Assembly (NCBI RefSeq): GCF_020509005.1
Contig: NC_063019.1
Location: 1,550,001 to 1,614,000, forward strand
DNA: 64,000 nt
Direction of reading: 5' to 3'
Source: Fulvia fulva
Lineage: Eukaryota > Ascomycota > Dothideomycetes > Mycosphaerellales > Mycosphaerellaceae
Positions 53,035 to 62,690 of the stretch are shown piece by piece (position 1 is the first letter of the stretch; every line of letters begins with the position of its first letter). The position numbers and the translations under genes are program-made. The notes under the pieces are model-generated. The model searched no databases and was not told the origin of the DNA. It saw only the letters and a program-made list of their open reading frames with translations.

Positions 53035-54606
53035 CTACCGCCTCACGGGCGTGAGGTTCACCCGCAACGGCTGAAGAAGCCACAGAATCTGTAGAAGCAT
53101 CAGTGACACCTTTCCATCGAACCCACCATCAATGACACTCACATAAAACCTCGCATCCTCAACCCACCTCCCATGCTCCCCATCAAGCTCCAAATCAAAC
53201 CCCCAAATCAACTTCGCCGTAACCAACCTCGCCTCTGTCAACGCCAACTGCTTCCCAATACAATTCCTCGGACCCATACTAAAAGGCTTCAGAATCTCAT
53301 CAACTCGCTTCCCAGACACCCCTTGAACTTCGCCTCCTTCGAGCCATCTCTCAGGTCGGAACTCCTTTGGGTGATCGAACAGTTTGTCTGACCTGCCCAT
53401 GTAGAATTGCCCCATTGAGACGTGTGTGCCGCCAGGAACGGCGTGGCCGTCGATGATGTGACCTTCGCGTGGGGTTACTCGCGGGGTGATGTAGCTGGCT
53501 ACTGGGAAGATGCGGAGGCTTTCGTCGATGACGGCTTTCAGGTAGGGGAGGTCGGAGATGGCTTTGATTGTGATGTCTTCGGTTGTTGAGAAGGTTCCTC
53601 GGATCTCGTCCTTTAGCTTCTGCATGGCGTGTGGTGTCTTGCATAGGTGATACAGTGTGGCGCTCAGACATGTACTCGTCGTCTCAGCACCGCCACCAAC
53701 GATCAGGATGGAGTTGGAGATGAGTTCAGGCTCTGACAGTCTATCAGTACCCTTCATGTCTCGCAGCATCAAGCCCACGAGATCTGGTCGAGACTTTTGG
53801 TCGGAGCCGTAGCCTATGTCTGACACCTCGCCCTTCTCTCGTCTGAGCCGCTGGTTGACGGCTCGGTACGCAATGTTCATGAACTCATCCCGCTCGTCTA
53901 GGACTTTCTGCGGCGCCATCATTGTCAAGATCTTGAAGGAGAAGCCAAAGCGACGGAACTGGTTGAGGAATGCCGTCTGCTTCAGGACACTGAGGAGGAA
54001 CTTGGGCCAGGGATGCATACGCCTCAACTCGAGACATTGAAATTCTTGGTCGAGGGCAAGTTGGCCAATAACATCGTTCAACGTCCGCAGAAGCCATTCT
54101 ACCACATTCTGAGATCTCTCCTTACTCGCGACAGCGAGCTGACTGCACAGTAGATCGGTGTACTTCTGAAGGACAGGTTCGACTTCGGCAATGCCAGCAT
54201 TGAGGAAAGCAGGACCTGCGAGCTTTCGAAGTCGGGTGTGCTCAGCGTCTGGAGCGGTGATCATACTTTCCGGCAAGGCATTGCCATCGGGTAGCTTTAC
54301 TTCGTTCGCAGGTCCGAAATGCCACTCAGACTTCCGAAGCTGTGGCCGCGAGTTGTAGATGTGTGGAAAGGCGGATGGTGAGGAGAAGGAGAGCTCGTCT
54401 GGAGCTAAGCGCACTGTGTCGCCGTACTTTTCGTGAATGGCGGCGATGCATTGGTACAGGTCGCCGGTGGCATGGTGGTAGGAGGCGAATAGTCTTGTGG
54501 CTCGCCAGAGGAGTGGGCCGGGGTACTTGGCAAGTGGATGGAGGGGAGAGATGTTGTATAAGACCTTCAAGATGGTGTAGCCGATGAAGCGTTCGTATGT
54601 CAGCAC
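53035..54606 (-). CDS. Cytochrome P450 monooxygenase
   Basis: 523 residues. The proline-rich hinge PLHPLAKYPGPLLWR follows a short membrane segment. The I-helix oxygen motif reads VGGGAETTSTC, the K-helix ESLR, the PERW region RPERWLEGG, and the heme loop FSMGPRNCIGKQLA has the Cys ligand near residue 450. The resemblance is to fungal secondary-metabolism or detoxification P450s of the isotrichodermin hydroxylase type. The start is uncertain: an upstream ATG at 54703 (MIESLQHSATSAVWL) may be a first exon joined across a short intron. It sits between an F-box-like relic and a gene-poor stretch, not in an obvious biosynthetic cluster. Confidence 0.88.
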   Translation of the reverse strand: MLTYERFIGYTILKVLYNISPLHPLAKYPGPLLWRATRLFASYHHATGDLYQCIAAIHEKYGDTVRLAPDELSFSSPSAFPHIYNSRPQLRKSEWHFGPANEVKLPDGNALPESMITAPDAEHTRLRKLAGPAFLNAGIAEVEPVLQKYTDLLCSQLAVASKERSQNVVEWLLRTLNDVIGQLALDQEFQCLELRRMHPWPKFLLSVLKQTAFLNQFRRFGFSFKILTMMAPQKVLDERDEFMNIAYRAVNQRLRREKGEVSDIGYGSDQKSRPDLVGLMLRDMKGTDRLSEPELISNSILIVGGGAETTSTCLSATLYHLCKTPHAMQKLKDEIRGTFSTTEDITIKAISDLPYLKAVIDESLRIFPVASYITPRVTPREGHIIDGHAVPGGTHVSMGQFYMGRSDKLFDHPKEFRPERWLEGGEVQGVSGKRVDEILKPFSMGPRNCIGKQLALTEARLVTAKLIWGFDLELDGEHGRWVEDARFYVSVIDGGFDGKVSLMLLQILWLLQPLRVNLTPVRR

Positions 54607-55877
54607 ATTGCCATCAAGACACGCCTGGAGTGCTCACCACGAACGTTAGGCCCGCGGTAAGCCAGACAGCAGAGGTCGCGCTGTGCTGTAGGCTTTCGAT
54701 CATTGTGCCTGGCCTCAATGCTCGGGAATGCAAACCAGCAGTAGCAACAAGGATCTACTTGTTATGATGAAGCACTAGCGGAGTCAAGCTGTGCGAGTCG
54801 GCTTCAAGCGCTACTGCATCTTGTGCTTGTGCTCATGCATACGGCTCACCTTACCGGGTTGCGGACGTGGTCACGGCGGGATAAGATGCCAAGGTGTAAT
54901 ACATGATGTTTCCACTGCCATCATGCCATGAACTGCGGTGCAGCGGGCCACGTTACAGCCGAGGAGTTATGGTGGCTTCCTGTTGCAGCCAAGAGTGGTG
55001 GTGTGGGCAGAGTTGCGGAAGGATGTAGCGCGGTCAAGGGCATGTTTAGCGGGCACTTCCATTAGAACTAGCGTGTGGGCACTGATGGCGAATGAGAGAG
55101 CCATCAATATGGCATCAATGTTTGATGCTGACCTTCCTGTCAACACCAAACAACAAGACTTTGTCGTGCACTGTGACAACATGATATGGTAATACTTCCT
55201 GGCATCGCATGAAGACGCAGTCAAATGACCGCGTTGCTTGCTTGCTTCCTTGCTTGCATAGAACGAGCGTCCACAAACACATGCCGCATCGAAACTGCAT
55301 ATGACCGGCGCGCGAGCCCATTGCATTTCCATCGAACGAACGAAGTGATAACGGGGCGCGACCGGCGACAGGCGCTATGTGTCTGCGTCGTGGACATTTC
55401 AAGTGGACATAAACGTGAGCTGTTGGTCTTGCCTGGCTGTATGCTTCCGAGTAGGACTCCTACGATTTGTGACTGCACAAAGAATTGGAATGCAGCATTG
55501 ACAGCGCAGAAACAGCACATCCACAGAGACTTGACATCAATACAGCCCCAAACCCTACATGCACACAACCAAGATCGACAGGCACTCCGCTCAATCTGAA
55601 ATTCTTGGCTGAAGTCCGCGCCCAGACAGGCCACGCGACAAAGGGAACATGCAGACGCCCCAGACTTGGCATAACATAGGGAATCATGCCTGGGCGCCAC
55701 AATCACTGAGACCGCCAACACAAGCTCCCATACTCAGCCTTCTCTTATATGCGAATGCGAATGCCTGAGGCTTGTTGATTTCTTGAGGATCAGCCCATCT
55801 GGGGGCCGAATACAGTATATAGCAATGATCTATTCCATGGTGATACAGTGGCTACCAGCTTGACTGCGCACAACGAA
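54607..55877. other. Gene-poor stretch, about 1.3 kb
   Basis: Apart from a possible first P450 exon near 54640-54703, nothing recognised. Several overlapping frames on both strands at 55115-55721 lack domain features. Confidence 0.35.
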
Positions 55878-57170
55878 ATGCTTCTCTATCAGGTTTTGGT
55901 CTGCTTGTTGTTGCGGACAGTGTATGCGAGGAACAGCTCTCCTTTCCAGCTTCACGATGAGGCATCAATGGCATTGCTGGGTTCAAGCAACCAGACCATG
56001 CTAATGCCAGGACTCGGTTCTGATCTTGACCAAACTGCAAGCCTCTTCACAGGCTTGGACAAACGACAAAGCTGCCAACCAGGTTATGGCTTCTGTGATC
56101 GTGAGTGACATCACATCATGTCCTGGTCAACAAACTCGCTAACCATGTGTCGCAGGATGGAACATCTGCTGTCCGGATGGAGCTGGTGCGCAGTGTTGTC
56201 AAGCTTCCGCGACGTGCGTTACACAGGGACAGGAGTGCTGCAGCGCGGAAGCTGGAGTAGATGCTTGCGATGTAGGACAGGTACGTCGTTAAACAGTCCC
56301 TCCGGAAGCGCAAGTTGTGATACTGATTCCGCTCAGAAATGCTGCGTGGGAGGCTGCGCACCAGCAGACTCAACATGCTGCAGCGGAGGCCGCTACTGCG
56401 ACGGCCAGTTCCCCCAGTGCTGTCAGGGCGGAGGCTGCGTCCCAGATGGTGCGCAATGCTGCGATGGCTGTAAGTTCCGCCGCAGCTCCCAAGCAACCCT
56501 CTCTATCATGCTAATGATGAGAATCTCAGTCTTCGCCGACGGCAGACGCAAATACTGCGAAGCCGGCAACAGCTGCTACGCCTTCGACGACTCTCCCAAC
56601 GACATCTTCTGCTGCACAAACAGCGCCTGCACCGCACGAGTCGAAGGCGGCACTTCCATCACCGTCACATCATCCATCCCGACCTCCACACAACTCGCCC
56701 GTACCACGGAGATTGCCCGCACCACGCAAATCACGCGCACAGTCTACTACAATTTCACCTGCACATGGTACTACTACCGCTACTTCTTCGCCATCTACCA
56801 GCAAGCCTCGGCCGTAACCTCAACGATCCGGACCACGACGACCACCTTCTCTGTGCAAGCCACCAACTCGGCGGAGGCTTCGAGTTTGGCGAGTGTGCAG
56901 TTTGTGACGATTACGGCGACGCCGCCGGCGGATGCGAGTACGCAGCTGGCGACGTATTCTCGTCTTGCGAGCGCGACGCCGTCGGAGGGGCCGTTGCCTA
57001 CTGCTGTTGTTGGAGGTGGGGGTGGGGATGGGGACAATGCTGTTATGGGGCCGAGTGCGACGCAGGCTGTGGGTGGGGGACAGGTTGCTGCAGCTTCTGC
57101 TCGGGTGTGCTTTTCTGGTGCTTTGCTTTTTGGGGCTGGCTTGGTGATAGCGGTAGTGTTGTGCGGATGA
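55878..57170 (+). CDS. Secreted Cys-rich surface protein, probably GPI- or membrane-anchored
   Basis: Four exons (55878-56100, 56156-56280, 56337-56469, 56530-57170) give 373 residues. Signal peptide MLLYQVLVCLLLRTVYA, starting at the second ATG of the frame. A Lys-Arg site (LDKRQSCQPG) precedes a granulin-like array of Cys pairs: WNICCPDG, QCCQAS, ECCSAE, KCCVGGCAP, TCCSGGRYC, QCCQGGGCV, QCCDG, FCCTNSAC. A Thr-rich stalk follows (TEIARTTQITRT), then a Gly-rich part and a hydrophobic end (ALLFGAGLVIAVVL) suited to a GPI signal. All introns keep frame. Likely a wall-bound protein; role unknown. Confidence 0.75.
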
Positions 57171-57439
57171 GCGGCGGGAGGAGGTAGCGTGGACGATGAA
57201 CAGTTCAAGTGGCAGGTTGGTCTTAAGGGACAGATACGTGCGAATCTGATTGATATGATAATGCTGAATGTAATGCAAGATGACTTATCTCCATTCCCAT
57301 CGAAGTTCCCCCAGAAGAGGACTCTTATCCCCAATATGTTCTACCAGTCCCCAGATACGCCCTAGCATTTCCCTACCTTCTTTTCCAATGTCTTCGAAAT
57401 ATCGTTAGCTTTCGGCCCAATGACCATACTTCTCCCAGA

Positions 57440-58558
57440 TCAAACCCAAGTACGTCCGATAGGAGGTTCCTGTAACTTCGGCACAACTGCATTCTTCCAC
57501 TTCGAAGCTATCTTCTGGATGGGTGAGAGTTCCGCGGGGTTCGATGGATCGCATGTGATCTTGGCCCTCTCTGTTTTCCTGTCTTTATCTTTGGGTTCGC
57601 AAATCTCAATTGCCGAGTCAGCCCCGAGGCGGCCCAGCACGTTCTTGCTCGGCGGCGTGTCGACGAAGGGGTCGTCAGCAGAGGAGTCGCAGTGCGGACT
57701 CGATTCGAGCTCCTCCGAGCACTGGCCTGCTTTTTGACGCTCGCCATCACTCGCTGTCCTGTGGTACACAAAGCCGCACTGCTTCGCGAGCGCCTTGGTC
57801 CGTTCAGAGAGCCCTTCGGGAATTGGAGTAGTTTCGAGGAAAGGATCGTCGAACGGACCCCAGCGCACGAGCACTGGCTCTTGTCGAGCATCGCCTTTGT
57901 CTGTGCGTGCCCAGTTCTTGGTGGTGATTGACTGAGCAATGACTTCAGCGTGCAGTTGAGGTGCTTCGTTTTTTTGTTTGAGAGTGTAAAGCTTGCCGGT
58001 CAGGGCATTCTTAAAGCGCAGGACTTTCTCTGCAGCGAGGTTGATGTCGTCTTGCAGGTACTTCGTGGCTGTTTTGTTGATGGACTCGCGAGCCTTCTTC
58101 ATGTCCTCTTCGCTGATGCGTTTGTTGGTATCGTCGTCGGCACCCTCACTGGTCTCGTGTGCAGTACTCTCACTGGCCTCCTGCTCTTTGTCTTCTTGAC
58201 GCTTCTTTCTGACATACGTGCGGACGGACTCTTCCGTGATGTCAACTTCCATCACTAGGCAGACGGAAGACGGTTTGTTGGTACCATTGGCATTGACGTT
58301 GAGTGCCCAATCAAGCAAACGGCAAATGTCGTCGAATCTGAAAGTTGATGTGGCGTTGTAGATGGGCAGTGTCTCTTCAAAGATCTGTTTGCTGGCAAGC
58401 AGAAGACCTGCTCCTGGTTCCTCGTCGAATACGAGTTTCTTCCGCTGGCGGCTTCTTGACGGGTAGCAGACTACCACACCACTCAGCACCTCCTCGTAGA
58501 TGCGGTTGCGAAGCTCCTTCGGTAGCCGGAACAGTCCGATGGTCGTCTCCTGAGTCAT
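57440..58558 (-). CDS. 2EXR/F-box-like fungal protein
   Basis: 372 residues, single exon. The N-terminus FRLPKELRNRIYEEVLS followed by LLLASKQIFEETLPIYNATSTFRF is the common fungal 2EXR-type layout (LP.ELR..IY...L, then N..L..VSRQI..E..P..Y..N.F). The rest is charged (RKKRQEDKEQEASE) with no catalytic domain. It is not close to the LPQEL family: the second motif differs. Function unknown. Confidence 0.65.
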   Translation of the reverse strand: MTQETTIGLFRLPKELRNRIYEEVLSGVVVCYPSRSRQRKKLVFDEEPGAGLLLASKQIFEETLPIYNATSTFRFDDICRLLDWALNVNANGTNKPSSVCLVMEVDITEESVRTYVRKKRQEDKEQEASESTAHETSEGADDDTNKRISEEDMKKARESINKTATKYLQDDINLAAEKVLRFKNALTGKLYTLKQKNEAPQLHAEVIAQSITTKNWARTDKGDARQEPVLVRWGPFDDPFLETTPIPEGLSERTKALAKQCGFVYHRTASDGERQKAGQCSEELESSPHCDSSADDPFVDTPPSKNVLGRLGADSAIEICEPKDKDRKTERAKITCDPSNPAELSPIQKIASKWKNAVVPKLQEPPIGRTWV

Positions 58559-58945
58559 CGCGGTGGTGTTACTGTAGATCTGCTGGTGATATAGGTGGTT
58601 GTCTTATCACAGTGAAGATGTCGGCGAGGACATCTCTGCTTGAAGTGTAGGCGCCAGCATGATCATCTTGATCGCGTGTTCAGAGGTGAGGCGGAAGTGA
58701 TGGGTCTCGCAGTCACATGGCTGTCAAGATCCGATGTTCTGAGCGCGGAGCGCGATCTGGCTTGAGTGAATGCAAACCACTCGCAAACGAGCAATACCTT
58801 TGGCTGTCACTCGTGCTTTGGGAGAAGGGGTTGCGGGATACAGATCGGGTAAATGCAAACGTTTGTGGCCAGGACTCAGCACCATGAGGTGCCATTTCAA
58901 CGCTTGGCAGTCAGCGGTACCATCATACATATATATCGATCATAC
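58559..58945. other. Intergenic
   Basis: Holds the promoter of the 2EXR-like gene and the 3' flank of the nucleoside hydrolase relic. Nothing else seen. Confidence 0.3.
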
Positions 58946-59491
58946 TCAGCAGCTCAGCGAAGCCTGGACAGCCTCCTTGACCCTCTGCTTCAACGCATCG
59001 CCGTCAATCTCGATCACAAAGTTGACCTTCTGCAAAGACTGTGCCGTCGGCGCCAGAGCTTTCTGGTAGGCGTGTATGTTACCATAACCCGGCGAAGCAT
59101 AACTCGTGTCCACATCCAGGTAAAACTTCGTGCTGTTCTTAACGATCGACGGTTCCAGCATGACAGCCGCAGCAGTCTCGTACCAAAGCGGGAACTCGGT
59201 CCCATAGTAGTTGGAAATGAGCTCAGTGTACGGCGCGCTGACTTCATGGATCTCGTCCAAGAAGTCCTATGTGCTCATGACCTGGTTCGCGGCATTGCTG
59301 ACAATGGTGATGTTGGGGAATTCGGCAGTCAAGGCCATTTTGGCGCCTTCGGAATCGATCATGAGGTTGATGTCGCTTTGAAGATCTGCCAGGAGGACGG
59401 TGCCGGCTGTCTGGAGGAGGTTAAGATCGAGGTAGCCGCCCATTATCACCAATTCTCGGCAATTTTTGGCGAAGTTGGGATCCATACGCAC
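58946..59491 (-). pseudogene. Inosine-uridine nucleoside hydrolase relic (5' truncated, in-frame TAG)
   Basis: One minus frame reads the middle and C-terminal part of a nucleoside hydrolase: MDPNFAKNCRELVIMGGYLD (conserved xxLVxMGG), ADLQSDINLMIDSEGAKMAL, FPNITIVSNAANQV. A TAG at 59269-59267 then interrupts the frame, which continues with DFLDEIHEVSAPYTELIS. The N-terminal third, with the Ca-binding DxDxxxDD cluster, is absent; upstream to 59604 the frame is broken. The TAG fits a CAG codon changed by C-to-T. Dead copy. Confidence 0.8.
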
Positions 59492-59943
59492 AGCAAGCGC
59501 AATGTTCGTGACGATACACTACCGGCGTATACAGTGCTCTCGATGATAGCGGGCATGTCCGATCGTGTTGTTCTTGTTACTCATGCGGTCGCTGTCGTGG
59601 AGTAACATTATCGCCGAGTGCTCTGTAGGCTCAAGTCGTACTCTTTCGTTCCGGTCTACGTGGCGGCATGAACATGAAGCACTTAGCCATCATCCGTGCT
59701 GGGCCAGGTATACACGTTACGAGGTCTCTTAACGCATCAAGTGCATGTCGAAGCAAAAGAGCAAGAGTAGTCAGCAAGTCTTCGCTCCTGCCTCCGAACC
59801 CCGCGCCGTTACCAAAACCTTAGCGCGAACGGCCAAAAAATAGTTCAATATAGGAATAGTCCTAGTGGGCTGCATCTAACAGTCAGCACACTGATCAAGC
59901 CACGGGTTAAAACTCATAGAATGAGTGAATGCATAGTACTGAC
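59492..59943. other. Degraded stretch next to the nucleoside hydrolase relic
   Basis: Traces of the missing upstream part may extend to about 59604. Otherwise nothing recognised. Confidence 0.3.
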
Positions 59944-60046
59944 ATTCGAACCCACGACTTTCGCATCTCTACGGATGATCAAGATCATACCAATCCCGCA
60001 GGAGAGAGTATAAGAACGACACGCTAAGCCACTGCGTCATAGGACT
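59944..60046 (-). pseudogene. tRNA-Ile(UAU)-like relic with an intron
   Basis: On the minus strand: TG at positions 8-9 (60039-60038), a perfect D stem ACGC/GCGT around AGTGGCTTA, G26, anticodon stem TCGTT with loop CTTATAC (anticodon TAT at 60012-60010). A 42-nt insertion follows, located after position 38 as for tRNA introns. The 3' anticodon stem TGCGA pairs at four of five positions, and a T loop TTCGAAT lies at 59950-59944. The T stem and acceptor do not pair, so the 3' part is decayed. Eukaryotic tRNA-Ile(UAU) genes often carry introns. A SINE-like derivative is also possible. Confidence 0.5.
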
Positions 60047-60291
60047 CGTTCTGAACGAGCCACACACATCTGAGACGTATGTAGATTTGAGCATGGCAGG
60101 CCGTTATAGTATATGTACTTCAGCAAAATAGGGTGGCTCTGGTGCCGCCCGGTGTATGGCACTTATGTAGCTCCTTCAGGACCTCAATAAAGACTTTGCC
60201 GTAAGGCAGACTACCAGGTCTACGCTGCAGGCCCAGTCGAGGCTTCACGATGCAATATGGGGACGTGCTTGCTGTGCCTCATCAACTCAGG

Positions 60292-60546
60292 CTATTCCTG
60301 TACAGAATCCTCTGGTGTCCAGTCCTCCACTAGGTCGTCGATCTCTTCTTCTGTCAACAACACATGAGCGGCTACCTTCGTGGGGCTGTACCTCGAGCGC
60401 ACAAGGTAATACGCGGCCACCAGGAACAAAAAGAGCTCCAAAAGACTACGGACCAGGCCATTCTGGTGGAGGCGCGGACGTAACGAAGCAGCACTGCAGA
60501 GCCTGGAACATGATACAGGATGTCGCCCGATCTGTGTGCTAGCCAC
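60292..60546 (-). pseudogene. Fragment resembling the N-terminus of serine palmitoyltransferase subunit 1 (LCB1)
   Basis: 84 residues, of which about 55 look like LCB1: LVRSLLELFLFLVAAYYLVRSRYSP (membrane helix and basic stop), then LLTEEEIDDLVEDWTPE, matching the conserved LTE.EID.L..EW.PEPLV that precedes the aminotransferase domain. The frame ends right after this motif and no catalytic domain follows downstream. Probably a displaced gene piece. Assignment from motif memory. Confidence 0.5.
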
Positions 60547-60862
60547 GAGGTGTGTTTTCAGCGATGGCGGCTAGGATATCGCACACTGATGGTGTTGGGC
60601 CTGTTGGCTGTGTAGGATCATGCCGCCGATGGGGCCAGGTCAATGGTTGAGAAGGAAAGTCGGAAAGATCGCAACGATCACGGTGTCCAACATAGTCGCG
60701 AAGCTGATCTCACAGAGTGCGCGGGTTCCTGTATGTAGGATGTCTCTTCCCTTGGTGAAATTGTACGGTGGTAGCCAGGCCAGGCACCAGGAAAGTGCAG
60801 TGGGCTCGTGGCCGGTCGCTGCCGAATGTCCTGGTAGCCTGATGTGTCACGTTTATCAAAAA
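60547..60862. other. Last unique sequence before the repeat block
   Basis: An 81-codon plus frame (60620-60865) has no recognisable feature. The base composition changes abruptly at about 60863. Confidence 0.35.
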
Positions 60863-62562
60863 TGACGTATTAGTAGGTCGGTTAGTCGATATCTCGGTTA
60901 GTCGATATGTGAGGTAGTCGATATATAAGGTAGTAGATATATCGATATGTCGACTTGTCGATTTGTTTATATATTAAGTACTTACTCGTAGTACCAATTC
61001 TAAGCTACTATAAGTAAGTACTTACTATCGTCGATACCGTATTCGGAAACTACGTAATTATTAAAGTTAAACTTTTTATTAGCTACTCGTAGTATAAGTA
61101 ATAATAATCTACCGGTTACCGATAATAATATAACGAACGCCTTAATACCCGTTATTACGTATAGCCGTAATAGACTATCTATCGACCTCGATCTATATTA
61201 TAAGTAGATCGCGGAGCTTATTATAAGTAATATACTATACCGCGAGATTCTATAGCGTTTAAGCTATAGCTATAGAGTCTATATTACCGTACTAATCTTT
61301 AAGCAGAGGCTTAATAAATAGAGGCTATCTAAGGTTAATATCCGTACGAAGTTCGATAAACGGTAAGAGTAGTATCTACGGAGTAAGATAGAGTATAACT
61401 TTTAGCGATATTCCGTATTAGGTAATAAGCGGATAGTTAAGATATTAAAGCGAGATAGATATAAGCTATTATTAAATTAGTATCAACGTATACAAAAGTC
61501 GATAGGACTTATAAGGCGTATACTACCTAAGAACGAGGAAGAGATTAAGTACGCTATCCGTAAAGTTCTATAGGTTATAATTACTTCGAATATAATATAT
61601 AATAGAGGTTATTATACTATCGTAAACTACTTACGTAGAAAGAATTGTTTTATTAGTAGGTACGTAATTATCTATCTATTAAGACCCTTCTTTTCTAGGA
61701 TAGTATTATAAAGTACTTACTCGTAGCCGCTTATATTAGGCGCTCTAAGTAAGTACTTTATACTATACCTCTAGGAGCGTATTTATATTAGACCTAGCCT
61801 TAATCTCGCGGAGAGAGTCTAGCTATAGTACTATATAAAGTACTTACTTAGAGCGATACTAGCCGTATTATATAAGGTACTTACTCGGAGCGATACTAGC
61901 TATTATATAAAGTATATACTCGGAGCGATACTAGCTATTATATAAAGTACTTACTCGGAGCAATACTAGCTATTATATAAGGTACGAGTAACTATAAAAA
62001 AGAGGATACGGCTACGGGTATCGCGATCCAAGCGTATATATAGGTAATATCCTATTATTAAAACTTAAGGCTACGTACGCTAAGAATTAGGTAACTAATT
62101 AGTTACCTATAGCCTCTTTAAGAGCAATACTTATCTATTCTAGATAGACATATATAATATATAACCTGCTTTTAAAACACCCTATATAAGCCCGTATAAT
62201 AACTTTCTATACTTCTAACGTAATAGTTATAAGCCCGGTTAGCGCTTACTAATACTCGCTACGATAAGGAAGCTCTAAAGTAGAGTTTATACCGTTATAG
62301 TACTACTACTATAACTAGTACAGTAGTACCCTCTAGGCCTAGTAAACCCGCGTAGAACTTTTACTAGCCTATAACCTATTTTATAGTTATAGCTACTACC
62401 GAGACCCCGGTAACTACTAGTACCCTACCTTAGGGTACCGTAGTTCTAAAGAGCTATAACTAATAGTATTACGAGACTATAGTACAAGAGTATAAGGGTA
62501 TAGTATTAACGAAGTCGATAGCTAAAGAGAAAAGAGAGTCTAAGAACGAGGCCTATACTTAA
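60863..62562. mobile_element. AT-rich, RIP-degraded repeat DNA
   Basis: From about 60863 the sequence is dominated by TA steps and has almost no CpA/TpG. At the left edge a 16-17 bp motif ending in TAGTCGATAT recurs about four times (60880-60945). A long degenerate plus-strand frame with TAG/TAA codons spans about 61130-61680; it could be a ruined transposase or integrase with an N-terminal helix-turn-helix, but I cannot name it. AAGTACTTAC and its inverse flank several segments (near 60978, 61015, 61713, 61738), suggesting terminal inverted repeats of a small DNA element. The right part is presumably LTR of the Gypsy element. Confidence 0.6.
61845..61985 (+). repeat. 35-bp tandem repeat, about four units
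   Basis: Core TACTCGGAGCGATACTAGC occurs at 61882, 61917 and 61952, exactly 35 bp apart (the last with one change), preceded by a diverged unit at 61845. It lies inside the AT-rich block. Confidence 0.8.
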
Positions 62563-62690
62563 AGGCCGAGGTGTCGGGCGTCGGCATCGGGCCGAGCTTA
62601 GTCATCCGGGTCACGTGACCCGGGGTCACGTGATCAGATTCGAATCCGTCACTTACAGAGCGGCCGTGTCACTACCCCCCTCTAAAACAC
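62563..62690. other. GC-rich island at the Gypsy 3' LTR / polypurine junction
   Basis: About 125 bp of GC-rich sequence with intact CpA/TpG, set in AT-rich DNA. It contains two TCACGTGA palindromes either side of CCCGGGG (about 62610-62635). On the minus strand a polypurine tract (62672-62684) is followed by TGACACGG, the expected 5' start of a 3' LTR. Confidence 0.6.

Noticed and set aside
49026..54606. Secondary-metabolite gene cluster of laccase and P450
   Set aside because: No polyketide synthase, peptide synthetase or terpene cyclase lies in the window, and the intervening genes are F-box-like paralogs.
58853..59605. 250-residue plus-strand frame
   Set aside because: It is the shadow of the minus-strand nucleoside hydrolase relic, whose motifs (LVIMGG) are unmistakable; the plus frame has no family features.
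60620..60865. 81-residue plus-strand frame
   Set aside because: No recognisable feature; it ends exactly at the repeat border and is probably chance.
61845..61985. CRISPR-like array
   Set aside because: Contiguous tandem units without spacers, in a fungal repeat block.
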